From Dechloromonas hortensis (GTDB lineage Bacteria > Pseudomonadota > Gammaproteobacteria > Burkholderiales > Rhodocyclaceae), in the NCBI RefSeq assembly GCF_009469765.1, contig NZ_SSSQ01000002.1:558001-622000 (forward strand): a DNA stretch of 64,000 nt, in the 5' to 3' direction. The notes under the pieces were generated by a model. That model saw only the letters and a program-made list of their open reading frames with translations, was not told where the DNA came from and did no database searches. Positions 11,169 to 19,414 of the stretch are shown one piece after another (position 1 is the stretch's first letter; each line of letters opens with the position of its first letter). The position numbers and the translations under genes are program-made.

Positions 11169-11726
11169 ATGCTGCTCGATCGTTACGAATCGCTCTTTTT
11201 CAACGCCAATTTCAAGGAAGCCGCCAGCGAAGCCGGCTGGGTTGCCTACCGCGGCGAACTGGTCCTCAAGGAAGGCGAGGTCGCCGATGCCCAGGGCCGC
11301 CGCAAGCCGCCGCACGAAGTCCTCAAGCAGGCTGCCCTGCTGGCAGAGGGCGACGAGCTGAAGCTGATCACCGGTTCGCTCGACGCCCTGCAGCACTTCC
11401 CGTCTCTGCTCGAAAAATACGGCGCTGACCTCAAGCCGGGCGCCCAGGGCATCTTTTTCACGGTCAATATCGACAAGCCCTTCGTGTCCACGATCAATGG
11501 CGTGCCGGTCGCCTTCGTGCCGCTGGTCCAGGGCATGGCCTGGAACGAACTGATCGACCTCGTCGCGCTGGAAAAGGGCGACTTCAAGGGCCAAAGCTCG
11601 GCCGACAAGGTGGTGACGGTCTATAACGCCTTGAAGGAGACCAAGTTCAAGTATCCGGAAGTCAGCCTGGATGAGGCGATGAGCAAGACCAACAACGCCA
11701 AGCGCGAGAACCACGGAGCGATCTGA
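11169..11726 (+). CDS. Unknown protein between SIR2-like gene and hemerythrin
   Basis: 185 residues, soluble, mixed alpha/beta by eye, with no signal peptide and no cysteine. I do not recognise a named family. Notable stretches are YRGELVLKEGEVADAQG near residue 28, LKLITGSLDALQHFPSLLEKYG, and GIFFTVNIDKPFVSTINGVP, which could be beta strands of one domain. The Lys- and Asn-rich C-terminus looks exposed. It follows the SIR2-like gene by 27 bases behind CAGGGAG and overlaps the hemerythrin start by one base. It is thus part of the predicted NifA-dependent operon. Confidence 0.75.
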   Translation: MLLDRYESLFFNANFKEAASEAGWVAYRGELVLKEGEVADAQGRRKPPHEVLKQAALLAEGDELKLITGSLDALQHFPSLLEKYGADLKPGAQGIFFTVNIDKPFVSTINGVPVAFVPLVQGMAWNELIDLVALEKGDFKGQSSADKVVTVYNALKETKFKYPEVSLDEAMSKTNNAKRENHGAI

Positions 11727-12109
11727 TGCCCTGGAACGAGCGCTATACGCTCGGGGTGGCGGAGATGGATGCCACCCATCAGGAATTCGTCGCGCTGGCC
11801 GATGCCCTGCAGGCGGCCAGCGACGACGAGTTCCCGACGCTTTTCGCCAAGCTGCACGAGCATACCCGGCTGCATTTCGAGCATGAAGGCAAGCTGATGA
11901 AAGCCTGCCGTTTTCCCGCCATCGGCGAGCACAACAGCGAACACCTGCGCGTGCTCGGCGAACTGGCGCACTTTGCCCGCGGCGTGGCCGCCGGTCGCCT
12001 GGGCAGTGCCCGGGCCTACGCCAAGGGCTTGCCGGACTGGTTTGGCAGCCATCTGGCGACGATGGATTCGGCACTGGCCGCTTGCCTGAAGCAGAAAATG
12101 CCCGCCTGA
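11726..12109 (+). CDS. Bacteriohemerythrin
   Basis: 127 residues. The diiron ligand set is visible: MDATHQEF, HTRLHFEHEGKLM, EHNSEHLRV and FGSHLATMD, giving five His plus Glu and Asp in the hemerythrin order. Such proteins bind oxygen reversibly; in diazotrophs and microaerophiles they buffer or carry it. The start overlaps the stop of the preceding gene (TGATG). As third gene of the predicted sigma-54/NifA operon, a role in handling oxygen near nitrogenase is a reasonable inference. Confidence 0.9.
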   Translation: MPWNERYTLGVAEMDATHQEFVALADALQAASDDEFPTLFAKLHEHTRLHFEHEGKLMKACRFPAIGEHNSEHLRVLGELAHFARGVAAGRLGSARAYAKGLPDWFGSHLATMDSALAACLKQKMPA

Positions 12110-12122
12110 TTTCCTGTCGGCC

Positions 12123-12158
12123 CGCTTGTAAAGCCGCGTAAACAGGGGCTTTCAAGCG
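12123..12158. terminator. Hairpin after hemerythrin gene
   Basis: CGCTTGTAAAGCC and GGCTTTCAAGCG pair across an 11-base loop with one bulged base. It lies 14 bases after the hemerythrin stop. There is no clean T-run after it, so termination is possible but not assured. Confidence 0.4.
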
Positions 12159-12222
12159 GAAAGCCGATATTTCGCCGTGTTAGACTGCGAGAAAACAAGC
12201 ATAAACTCGCAGGGGGGAAGTC

Positions 12223-15213
12223 GTGGCGACGAAATGGTCGATGCGTTTCGGGGCGTTGCTGGTCATGTTGTTGTGCCTATGCCTGTTCGGCTGGGTCGGC
12301 CTCGACTTGCAGCACTCGCGCGAGCGCGAACTGCAGGCCGCCGAGCGGGCCGGCGGGACGCTGGTCAAATTGCTCGAAGGGCACATGCAGGGAGCGGCGC
12401 GCAAGGTCGATCAGCGTCTGTTCGAGTTTGTGCAGCGTTTCCAGTTCGACGTGGCCGACCGTGTTCCGCGGGCTGGTATCGAGGCTGAACTGCAGCACTA
12501 TCTGAACAGTTTTCCCGAAGCCCACAGTTTCCGCGTGGCCGATGCCCTGGGCAACTACCTCTACGACGCCAGCGGCTTGCTGGGCGAAGCCAATATCAGC
12601 GATCGCCCGTATTTCACCCGCCTACGCGACGACCCGGCAGCTCAATTGGTTATTTCGCCGCCGTTGATTTCCCGTGTGACCAACGATGTCGTGATCGTCT
12701 TTGCCCGTCGCCTACAGGACCGGCTCGGCAATTTCGGCGGCATCGTGCTGGGCACCTTGCGGGCCGATTATTTCGAGCGCTATTACCGCAGCCTGGATGT
12801 TGGGCAGCACGGGGTCATTGCTTTATGGAGCCGCGATCTGGAACTGTTCGCCCGCTGGCCGCAGTTGCCGGCGTGGCAGGGGAAGAAGCTCGATGACAGC
12901 CCGATTCCGGAGCGTTTGCAGGCTGGGCAAACGGCCGGCAGCTTCCGGCGGGCCGGTGGCCTGGATGGCGAGCAGCGCCTGTTCGTCTTTCGCGCCGTCG
13001 ATGAGTTTCCCTTTGTCGTTTCGGTAGGCTTTGCCGAAAGCGACGTGCTGGCCGAGTGGCAGCATCGCGCCCTGATCTATGGCGTACTCGGCCTCGTGCT
13101 GATCGTCGCCCTGATTGCCCTGATCCGCTCCTGGTCGCGGGGCTATCGTCAGGCCGAGACGCTGGCCGAGAAGATGACGCGGGCTTTTGCCGAGAAATCG
13201 CGTCAGGGCCGGGCTCTGCTCGACTCCATTCCCGACCCGGCCTGGTTGCTCGATAACGACGGTCGCTTCCTGGCGGTCAATGAAGCCTTTTGCCGTCTCC
13301 GAAACTTACCGATGGAGCAGGTTCTGGAGCGTACGGTCGACGATCTTTTCCCGGCCGAGGAAGCCCAGCGTCTGCGTGCCGGGCAACTCGAGGTTTACCG
13401 CAAGGGCGAGCCGGTTCGCCAACTGGTCTGGCTGGATCTGAGCGGGCGGCAACGTCCGTTCGAATTCCTGCGCGTACCGGTCTATGGCGAAGCCGGGCAG
13501 GCAAACGGGCTGGCCGGGGTGGCCTGGGATATGAGCGAGCGTTACGAGGCTGAGGAACGGCAGCGCCTGATCACGCACTTTTTTGATCACGCCAACGATG
13601 CCGTGTTGATCCTCGATGCCGAGCGTCGCGTCGTCACCCTGAACAAAGCGGTGACGGCGATCAGCGGTTACGAAATCGCCGATCTCAAGGGCAAGTTGCC
13701 GCGTTTCATGGTCGAGGCCTGTCACGACCCGCAAATGCTCGACGGTATCGTCCAGACGCTGGAGGAGCAGGGCGTGTGGCGCGGTGAACTGCTGGCGATG
13801 AGCAAAAATGGCCAGCAGTTGCCGATCTACTGCAACGTCAGCGCGATTTGTGACGATGCCGGGCGGGCGCTCAACTGGGCGGTCTTCGTCACCGACCTTT
13901 CCGAGCGCAAGGCGGCGGAGGCTCGCATCGAATCGTTGACCCACGTCGATCAGCTGACCGAGTTGCCGAATCGCCCGGGGTTTGCCCGGATTGTTGCCGA
14001 ATGGCTGGCCTCCGGCCAGCCAGGGGTGCTGATCGTCATCGACCTTGATCAACTCAGCCGCATCAACGATGCCTTCGGCCACGTTGCCGGCGATACCATG
14101 CTGCGCCGGATCGGTACCCGGCTGCGCAAGGCTGTGCGTCAGGAGGATGCACTCGGCCGCCTCGGCGGCGACCAATTCGGGGTGCTGATCGCCCAGGGGG
14201 CTGTGCCGGTAAGTGCGGAAGCGTTTGCCCGCAAGCTGCTCGACAGCATAGCCCGGCCGGTGACGATCGAAGGCAGCGATGTCGTGACCACCGCCTGCGC
14301 CGGCATCTGTCTGCTCAGCCAGGATGGCGGTGATGTCGCGACCCTGCTGCGCAATGCCGATGCGGCGCTGCATAACGCCAAGAATGCCGGGCAGAATCTT
14401 TTCCGTTTCTTTTCGGCCGACATGAATGTACGGATGGCCGAGAGTTTGCGCCTGGAGAGCGATTTGCGCTGGGCGCTGACGCGCAGCGAACTGGCGCTGC
14501 ACTACCAGCCGCAGGTCGATATTCCGAGTGGCGAGGTTGTCGGTTTCGAGAGCCTGTTGCGCTGGCAGCACCCGGAACTGGGCATGGTGTCGCCGGTCAA
14601 GTTCATTCCGTTGGCTGAAGAGAGCCGGTTGATCCTGCCGATCGGCATCTGGGTACTGGAAGAGGCCTGCCGCCAGAACAAGGCCTGGCAGGATGCCGGC
14701 ATGGCGCCGAAAGTTGTCGCCGTCAATCTGTCGGCCGTGCAGTTCCACGGCAGCGATGTCGTGGCGACCGTGTCGCAGGCACTTCGCCTCAGCGGTTTGG
14801 AGGCGCGCTATCTGGAGCTGGAAATTACCGAGAGCGTGATTGTCGAAGACCCGGAGCGGGTGATCCGGATCATGGAGGAGCTGAAGGCGATTGGGGTCAG
14901 CTTGTCGATCGACGATTTCGGCACCGGTTATTCCAGCCTGTCGTACCTGAAACGCTTCCCGATCGACAAGATCAAGATCGATCGCTCCTTTGTTCGCGAC
15001 CTCGAACGCAACGTCAATGATGCGGCAATCATTCGCATGGTGATCGGCATTGCGGCCGAACTGGAGCACAAGGTGATTGCCGAGGGCGTTGAAACCATCG
15101 AACAGCTGGAATTCCTCCAACGCCACCAGTGCGACGAATATCAGGGCTTCTACTGCAGCCCGGCGCTGCCGGCGGCGCAGGTGCCGGCCCTGCTGGCCAG
15201 TCGGAACCGCTGA
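12223..15213 (+). CDS. Membrane dCache-PAS-PAS-GGDEF-EAL cyclic-di-GMP protein
   Basis: 996 residues. Order: transmembrane helix 10-28; periplasmic Cache-like sensor about 35-275; second helix about 280-303; PAS domains near 330-440 and 455-565; GGDEF domain about 570-735; EAL domain about 750-988. The cyclase signature reads GGDQF (about 647-651) instead of GGDEF, so synthesis is doubtful. The EAL domain has ESL for EAL but keeps DDFGTGYSSLSYLKRFP and AEGVET, so c-di-GMP hydrolysis is likely. The GTG start at 12223 follows AGGGGGGAAG. No sigma-54 site is seen upstream. It converges on the fdxN-nifB pair with one base between stops. Confidence 0.9.
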   Translation: MATKWSMRFGALLVMLLCLCLFGWVGLDLQHSRERELQAAERAGGTLVKLLEGHMQGAARKVDQRLFEFVQRFQFDVADRVPRAGIEAELQHYLNSFPEAHSFRVADALGNYLYDASGLLGEANISDRPYFTRLRDDPAAQLVISPPLISRVTNDVVIVFARRLQDRLGNFGGIVLGTLRADYFERYYRSLDVGQHGVIALWSRDLELFARWPQLPAWQGKKLDDSPIPERLQAGQTAGSFRRAGGLDGEQRLFVFRAVDEFPFVVSVGFAESDVLAEWQHRALIYGVLGLVLIVALIALIRSWSRGYRQAETLAEKMTRAFAEKSRQGRALLDSIPDPAWLLDNDGRFLAVNEAFCRLRNLPMEQVLERTVDDLFPAEEAQRLRAGQLEVYRKGEPVRQLVWLDLSGRQRPFEFLRVPVYGEAGQANGLAGVAWDMSERYEAEERQRLITHFFDHANDAVLILDAERRVVTLNKAVTAISGYEIADLKGKLPRFMVEACHDPQMLDGIVQTLEEQGVWRGELLAMSKNGQQLPIYCNVSAICDDAGRALNWAVFVTDLSERKAAEARIESLTHVDQLTELPNRPGFARIVAEWLASGQPGVLIVIDLDQLSRINDAFGHVAGDTMLRRIGTRLRKAVRQEDALGRLGGDQFGVLIAQGAVPVSAEAFARKLLDSIARPVTIEGSDVVTTACAGICLLSQDGGDVATLLRNADAALHNAKNAGQNLFRFFSADMNVRMAESLRLESDLRWALTRSELALHYQPQVDIPSGEVVGFESLLRWQHPELGMVSPVKFIPLAEESRLILPIGIWVLEEACRQNKAWQDAGMAPKVVAVNLSAVQFHGSDVVATVSQALRLSGLEARYLELEITESVIVEDPERVIRIMEELKAIGVSLSIDDFGTGYSSLSYLKRFPIDKIKIDRSFVRDLERNVNDAAIIRMVIGIAAELEHKVIAEGVETIEQLEFLQRHQCDEYQGFYCSPALPAAQVPALLASRNR

Positions 15214-15214
15214 C

Positions 15215-15436
15215 TCAGCGGCCGGGCGGGTTCAGGAACTCGCCCAGTTCATCGACGATGGCCATTTCGATCGGGCAGATCGCGGCGCACTGCGGCACGC
15301 CGTGATCGCCCAGACACTCGGTGCATTTGCCGTCGTCGATCAGGAAATGCGGGGTGTCCTGGAAGATCGCGTCGTTCGGACAGACATCAACGCAGGCCCA
15401 GCAATTGACACAGGATTGGGTGATTTGCAGAGCCAT
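15215..15436 (-). CDS. fdxN: Nif-associated 2[4Fe-4S] ferredoxin
   Basis: 73 residues with two four-cysteine clusters: CVNCWACVDVCP at residues 9-20, and CTECLGDHGVPQCAAICP, where the wider spacing between the second and third Cys is typical of nif-linked FdxN ferredoxins. FdxN donates electrons for NifB-dependent cofactor synthesis or to nitrogenase reductase. The ATG is immediately after the nifB stop (TAAATG) and no promoter separates them, so it belongs to the nifB operon. Confidence 0.93.
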   Translation of the reverse strand: MALQITQSCVNCWACVDVCPNDAIFQDTPHFLIDDGKCTECLGDHGVPQCAAICPIEMAIVDELGEFLNPPGR

Positions 15437-16945
15437 TTATGCCACCTTTTTGCTGTCGACCGCGGGCAGCAACTTGCCGGTCGCCGCGATTTCCTTGTAC
15501 ACCGCCAGCACGGCGTCCTCGATCGGCTCCATCGCATGTTCGCCGTTCGGCGCGATGCCTGCGGCTTCCAGCTTGGCCCAGGGCTCGTAACCGATCTTCG
15601 AGCAGAGAACGACCTCGCAGCCTTCGAGGATGCGGATATTCCTGTCGAGCAGGGATTCCGTCGCCCCTGCATCGACCACGTCGCCATCGCCGCAGGAGTC
15701 CATGCCGCCGCAGTACAGCTCGGTCTTGCGGTGGCTGATGAAGCGAACGCCGGCTGGCGAGGCTTCGTAGATCAGGAACTCCTTGGCATGACCGAAGTGC
15801 TCGGCGACGACGCCGTTCTTGCCGGCCACCGCCATCAGCACCGGCCGCGATTCGGCCGGAATGCCGAGGTCCTCGACCTTCGGCTTGGCGTTGCCGCGCT
15901 TGGCTTCGAGCTGCTCGATGATCGAGTCGTGCACTTCCTTGCGGCGGACCATGGCGGCTTCATAATCGACATCCATGACGTCGATCTTGTCGAGCGTGAA
16001 CTCGTCGCCGCGATCTTCGCCCAGCAGGCCGACCGCATCGGCCCGGCACTGGCGGCAGTGGCGCATCATCGCCATGTCGCCGGCACACGCGTCCTGCAGG
16101 TCCTGCAGCATTTCCGGGGTCGGTTCCGGCTGTTCCATGATGCCGTAGTAGGTGCCGTGTTCCGGCTCGGCGATCAGCGGCATGACGTTGTGCAGGAAGG
16201 CACCCTTGGCCTTGACGATCTTCGAGACTTCCTTGAGATGCTCGTCATTGACGCCGGGGATCAGCACCGAATTCACTTTGACCAGGATGCCGCGGTCGGT
16301 CAGCATCTGCAGACCCTTCTGCTGCTGCTCGATCAGGATCTTCGCGCCTTCGATGCCGAAGATGCGCTTGTTTTCCCAGTAGATCCACGGATAGATTTTG
16401 GCGCCGACTTCGGGATCGACACAGTTGATGGTGATCGTCACGTGATCGATGTTGTGCTTGGCGATTTCGTCGACGTACTGCGGCAGGCTGAGGCCGTTGG
16501 TCGACACGCACAGCTTGATGTCCGGGGCGCGCGCGGAGAGCTGTTCGAAGGTTTCAAAAGTGCGGCCCGGGTTGGCCAGGGGGTCGCCGGGGCCGGCGAT
16601 ACCGAGCACCGTCATCTGCGGAATCTCGGCGGCGACGGCAAGGACCTTCTTGATCGCCTGGTCCGGCGTCAGCAGTTCGGAAACGACGCCCGGGCGGGAT
16701 TCGTTCGAACAGTCGTACTTGCGGTTGCAGTAGTTGCACTGGATGTTGCAGGCGGGCGCCACGGCGACGTGCATGCGGGCGAAGTAGTGGTGCGCTTCTT
16801 CCGAATAGCAGGGGTGGTCCTGCACCTTGGCGCGGATGTGGTCCGGCAGATGGCCCAATGCATCCGGGGCCGTACCGCAGCCGCTGGATGAGCAGCCGCC
16901 GCCTTCCGATTCCGACGGGGTGTTGCTGATGACTGGAAGTTCCAC
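15437..16945 (-). CDS. nifB: Nitrogenase cofactor biosynthesis radical-SAM protein NifB
   Basis: 502 residues. NifB makes the NifB-co (8Fe-9S-C) precursor of FeMo-co. The radical-SAM motif is CNIQCNYC at residues 66-73, with CSNE just after, then GIAGPGDPL, VSTNGLSLP and ITINCVDPEVG. Two more Cys occur in MRHCRQCRADAVGLLGED. From about residue 385 a NifX/NafY-like domain follows (AVAGKNGVVAEHFGHAKEFLIYE). A GTG at 16945 with CGAGGAG upstream is the best start; the frame stays open upstream through the promoter. A sigma-54 promoter and NifA site precede it. Confidence 0.97.
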   Translation of the reverse strand: MELPVISNTPSESEGGGCSSSGCGTAPDALGHLPDHIRAKVQDHPCYSEEAHHYFARMHVAVAPACNIQCNYCNRKYDCSNESRPGVVSELLTPDQAIKKVLAVAAEIPQMTVLGIAGPGDPLANPGRTFETFEQLSARAPDIKLCVSTNGLSLPQYVDEIAKHNIDHVTITINCVDPEVGAKIYPWIYWENKRIFGIEGAKILIEQQQKGLQMLTDRGILVKVNSVLIPGVNDEHLKEVSKIVKAKGAFLHNVMPLIAEPEHGTYYGIMEQPEPTPEMLQDLQDACAGDMAMMRHCRQCRADAVGLLGEDRGDEFTLDKIDVMDVDYEAAMVRRKEVHDSIIEQLEAKRGNAKPKVEDLGIPAESRPVLMAVAGKNGVVAEHFGHAKEFLIYEASPAGVRFISHRKTELYCGGMDSCGDGDVVDAGATESLLDRNIRILEGCEVVLCSKIGYEPWAKLEAAGIAPNGEHAMEPIEDAVLAVYKEIAATGKLLPAVDSKKVA

Positions 16946-16981
16946 GATGAAGGCTCCTCGATAGCTGTGCGGGGTCTTTTC

Positions 16982-16997
16982 AGCAATCGGTATGCCA
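16982..16997 (-). promoter_or_regulatory. Sigma-54 promoter of nifB
   Basis: On the minus strand TGGCATACCGATTGCT: GG-N10-GC with TGGCA at -24 and TTGCT at -12. The predicted start is near 16971, giving a 26-base leader to the nifB GTG. The presence of the promoter here also rules out the longer upstream reading of nifB. Confidence 0.88.
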
Positions 16998-17059
16998 GGG
17001 GCTAAAGTCTTGTTAAAACAAGCGCTTGTCGGTTTTTGGCCGGGCTCTTGTTGGTGGCT

Positions 17060-17075
17060 TGTCGTGAACTCGACA
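17060..17075 (-). promoter_or_regulatory. NifA upstream activator site (nifB)
   Basis: TGTCGAGTTCACGACA, TGT-N10-ACA, within a perfect dyad CTTGTCG-N6-CGACAAG. Its centre is about 97 bases upstream of the predicted nifB start. It also lies about 80 bases before the divergent response-regulator gene, but I see no good sigma-54 promoter in that direction. Confidence 0.85.
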
Positions 17076-17149
17076 AGGCACTGTTTCACACGGGGAGTGG
17101 CTCCCGGCCTTGGCTGGCACTAAACTGGGAAGCAGACGGGGAGAGCACC

Positions 17150-17968
17150 ATGAATGAAAACCTGAACACGCCGCTACCGGAGTCGCCCGATTCGCGCACC
17201 ATCCTGCTGGTCGATGACGAAGAGAACATCCTGTCGTCGCTGAAGCGCTTGTTGCGGCGGGACGGCTATCGCATCCTGACCGCCAGCGGCGGCGAGGCCG
17301 GGCTGGAGATCCTGGCGGCCAACGCGGTCGATGTGATCATCTCGGACCAGCGCATGCCGAACATGACTGGGGTCGAATTTCTGCGCCGGGTGAAGACGCT
17401 TTACCCCGATACGGTGCGCCTCGTTCTCTCCGGCTACACCGAGTTCCAGTCGATTACCGACGCCATCAACGAAGGGGCGATCTACAAGTTCCTGACCAAG
17501 CCGTGGGACGACGAGCAGTTGCGGGCCAGCATCCTGGAAGCCTTCCGGATCAAGGCGCTGGCCGACGAGAACCGGCGCCTGAGCGACGAGTTGCTGCTCG
17601 CCAACCAGCAGTTGCGCGTCGTGCTCGACGAGAAGCAGCGCCAGTTGCAGCGCGACGAAGTCGTGCTCGGTATCGGCCAGGAAATCCTGCAACTGGTGCC
17701 GCTGCCGATCATCGGTCTGGACGATGACGACATGGTCGTTTTCGCCAACGCCGAGGCCGACCGGCTGTTCGGCCAGGGCGCGCCGCTGATCGGCTCGTTT
17801 GCCCAGGCCGTGCTGCCGCCGGCCCTGCTCGACATCATCGGCGGCGCAGTCGGTGAACATCGCTGGGCGCAGGGCGGGCTCGACTGGCCGGTCAATTATC
17901 AACGGATCGGCTTCAATGCGGCGACCCAGGGCCGCGTCCTGGTGCTGGGGCCGGCGGCCCGGCCCTAA
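17150..17968 (+). CDS. Response regulator with PAS-like C-terminal domain
   Basis: 272 residues. Receiver domain 17-130: ILLVDDEENILSSL, the phosphoacceptor Asp in VIISDQRMPNMTG, LSGYTEFQSITDAIN and the Lys in FLTKPWDDEQL. A coiled coil follows (about 140-185: NRRLSDELLLANQQLRVVL). A PAS-like segment begins near residue 193 (LVPLPIIGLDDDDMVVFANAEADRLFG). There is no HD-GYP, GGDEF or DNA-binding output, though the receiver resembles those of RpfG-type proteins. The start is the ATG at 17150 after GGGGAGAGC. It lies between nifB and the NifA-controlled Fe-S gene; no cognate kinase is next to it. Confidence 0.88.
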   Translation: MNENLNTPLPESPDSRTILLVDDEENILSSLKRLLRRDGYRILTASGGEAGLEILAANAVDVIISDQRMPNMTGVEFLRRVKTLYPDTVRLVLSGYTEFQSITDAINEGAIYKFLTKPWDDEQLRASILEAFRIKALADENRRLSDELLLANQQLRVVLDEKQRQLQRDEVVLGIGQEILQLVPLPIIGLDDDDMVVFANAEADRLFGQGAPLIGSFAQAVLPPALLDIIGGAVGEHRWAQGGLDWPVNYQRIGFNAATQGRVLVLGPAARP

Positions 17969-17988
17969 GTGTCGCCGAACTGCCGGCT

Positions 17989-18004
17989 TGTCGGGCTTGC
18001 GACA
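17989..18004 (+). promoter_or_regulatory. NifA upstream activator site (Fe-S protein gene)
   Basis: TGTCGGGCTTGCGACA, TGT-N10-ACA, with extended dyad CTTGTCG-N6-CGACAAAG. It lies just after the response-regulator stop. Its centre is about 76 bases before the predicted transcription start of the next gene. Confidence 0.83.
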
Positions 18005-18046
18005 AAGCAGGCTTTTTCAAGGTGTTGATAATTAAGCAGGTTTTTC

Positions 18047-18062
18047 TGGCGCCGCTCTTGCT
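18047..18062 (+). promoter_or_regulatory. Sigma-54 promoter of the Fe-S protein gene
   Basis: TGGCGCCGCTCTTGCT: GG-N10-GC, with near-consensus -24 and a perfect TTGCT at -12. The predicted transcription start is 18073, one base before the ATG at 18074. That would make the message essentially leaderless, unlike the other nif promoters here, which give 19-48 base leaders. Confidence 0.8.
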
Positions 18063-18073
18063 AGGGCTAGACC

Positions 18074-19414
18074 ATGAAAACCCATCTCGACTGGTCGGCT
18101 TACGACACCTATGGCGTGGGCGATGCCTACGCCGGCATTCCCGCCACCGGCGGCAACTACGCCAAGGCGGTTGCCGTCTGCATGAACAATCACCAGTGCC
18201 AGCGCGACGGCAAGGGCGTGATGTGCCCGAGTTACCGCATCACGCACGACCCGGCCCATTCGACCGGGGCCCGGGTCAAGGCGTTCAAGGCGGCGCTGAA
18301 CGGGGAATTGGGCGACGATCCCTTCGCCCATCCTGACCTGGCGCGGGCGATGGATCTTTGCGTCTCCTGCAAGGGCTGCAAGAAGGAATGCCCGAGCGCC
18401 GTCGACATGACGCTGATCAAGACCGAGTATCTGGCCCAGAAAAACGAGCGCCTCGGCATCTCGCGCCGGACCCGGCTGTTTGCCGCGCTGCCGGCCTGGC
18501 TGCACCAATACCGCCAGTCACTGGCCGTACTGGTCCGCTGGCGCAATGCCTCGCCGTGGCTGGCCGCGCTGGTCGAACGCTGGCTGGGCATCTCAGCCCG
18601 GCGGCCGATTCCGGAGATCGTCAGCCGGCCGTTTCGCGAGGCGAAAGCCGAGTCCGCCGGTCAACGCGGCAAAGTGGCCCTTTTTGTCGATACCTTCAGC
18701 CATTACTACACGCCGGAAGTGGCCGAGGACGCGATTGCCGTGCTCGAAGCCGGCGGCTACCGCGTCGAGGTGCTGCGCCCGGCGGCGGGCGCTGCCGAAC
18801 CGGCGCGGCCCCTCTGTTGTGGTCGAACCTACCTGTCGCAGGGCCAGGTCGAGGCGGCCAAAGTCGAGGCGCGGCGGGTGATGGCGGCGCTCGGGCCGGC
18901 GCTGGCCGAAGGGACGCCCATCGTCGGTCTCGAACCGTCCTGTCTGCTCGCCTTGCGCGACGAGTTCTACAGCCTGGGGCTGGGCCCGGCGGTTGGGCAA
19001 CTGGGCAAGCAGGCCTTCCTGTTCGAGGAATTCCTGATGCGCGAGGCGAACAAGGGCTTGCAGCTGAACCTGAAGCCGCTGCCCGGCGGCAAGGCGGTGG
19101 TGCATGGCCACTGCCACCAGAAAGCCTTCGGGGCGATGAAGTCAGTGAAGAAGGTGCTGGGCTGGATTCCGGATTTCGAGTTCGAGATTGTCGATGCCAG
19201 TTGCTGCGGCATGTCCGGCAGTTTCGGGCTGGAGGCCGAACACTACGCAGCCTCGGTATGCATGGGCGAACTGGCTTTGCTGCCGGCGGTGCGGGCCGCG
19301 GCGAGCGACGCGCCGATCATCGCCGACGGTTTTTCCTGCCGTCACCAGATCCTCGACGGCACCGGCCGCCAGGCGATGCACGTCGCTACGCTGCTGCAGC
19401 GCGCGCTAGCGTGA
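18074..19414 (+). CDS. CCG-domain 2[4Fe-4S] oxidoreductase subunit, YdiJ C-terminal type
   Basis: 446 residues. The N-terminal part matches the iron-sulfur region of large FAD-linked dehydrogenases (YdiJ/D-lactate type): CMNNHQCQ, GVMCPSYRITHDP, then LCVSCKGCKKECPSAVDM. Two CCG domains follow, with LCCGRTYLSQG near residue 255 and ASCCGMSGSFGLEAEHY near 378, the usual sites for a second cluster or heterodisulfide-type chemistry. The FAD half is absent, so a partner must be encoded elsewhere or the protein works alone. The NifA/sigma-54 sites put it in the nif regulon. It overlaps the convergent hemerythrin gene by 29 bases. Confidence 0.85.
   Translation: MKTHLDWSAYDTYGVGDAYAGIPATGGNYAKAVAVCMNNHQCQRDGKGVMCPSYRITHDPAHSTGARVKAFKAALNGELGDDPFAHPDLARAMDLCVSCKGCKKECPSAVDMTLIKTEYLAQKNERLGISRRTRLFAALPAWLHQYRQSLAVLVRWRNASPWLAALVERWLGISARRPIPEIVSRPFREAKAESAGQRGKVALFVDTFSHYYTPEVAEDAIAVLEAGGYRVEVLRPAAGAAEPARPLCCGRTYLSQGQVEAAKVEARRVMAALGPALAEGTPIVGLEPSCLLALRDEFYSLGLGPAVGQLGKQAFLFEEFLMREANKGLQLNLKPLPGGKAVVHGHCHQKAFGAMKSVKKVLGWIPDFEFEIVDASCCGMSGSFGLEAEHYAASVCMGELALLPAVRAAASDAPIIADGFSCRHQILDGTGRQAMHVATLLQRALA

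Noticed and set aside
12128..12142. TGT...ACA before the GGDEF-EAL gene as a NifA site
   Set aside because: The spacer is 12 bases, not 10, and no sigma-54 promoter follows.
13306..15126. Long minus-strand open frame opposite the GGDEF-EAL gene
   Set aside because: Antisense shadow of a well-recognised protein; no motif and no ribosome site.
15077..16891. Long plus-strand open frame opposite fdxN-nifB
   Set aside because: Antisense of NifB; low-complexity composition and no family similarity.
17115..17130. TGGCACTAAACTGGGA as a sigma-54 promoter for the response regulator
   Set aside because: The -24 half is perfect but the -12 half lacks GC at the required place (TGGG for TTGC).
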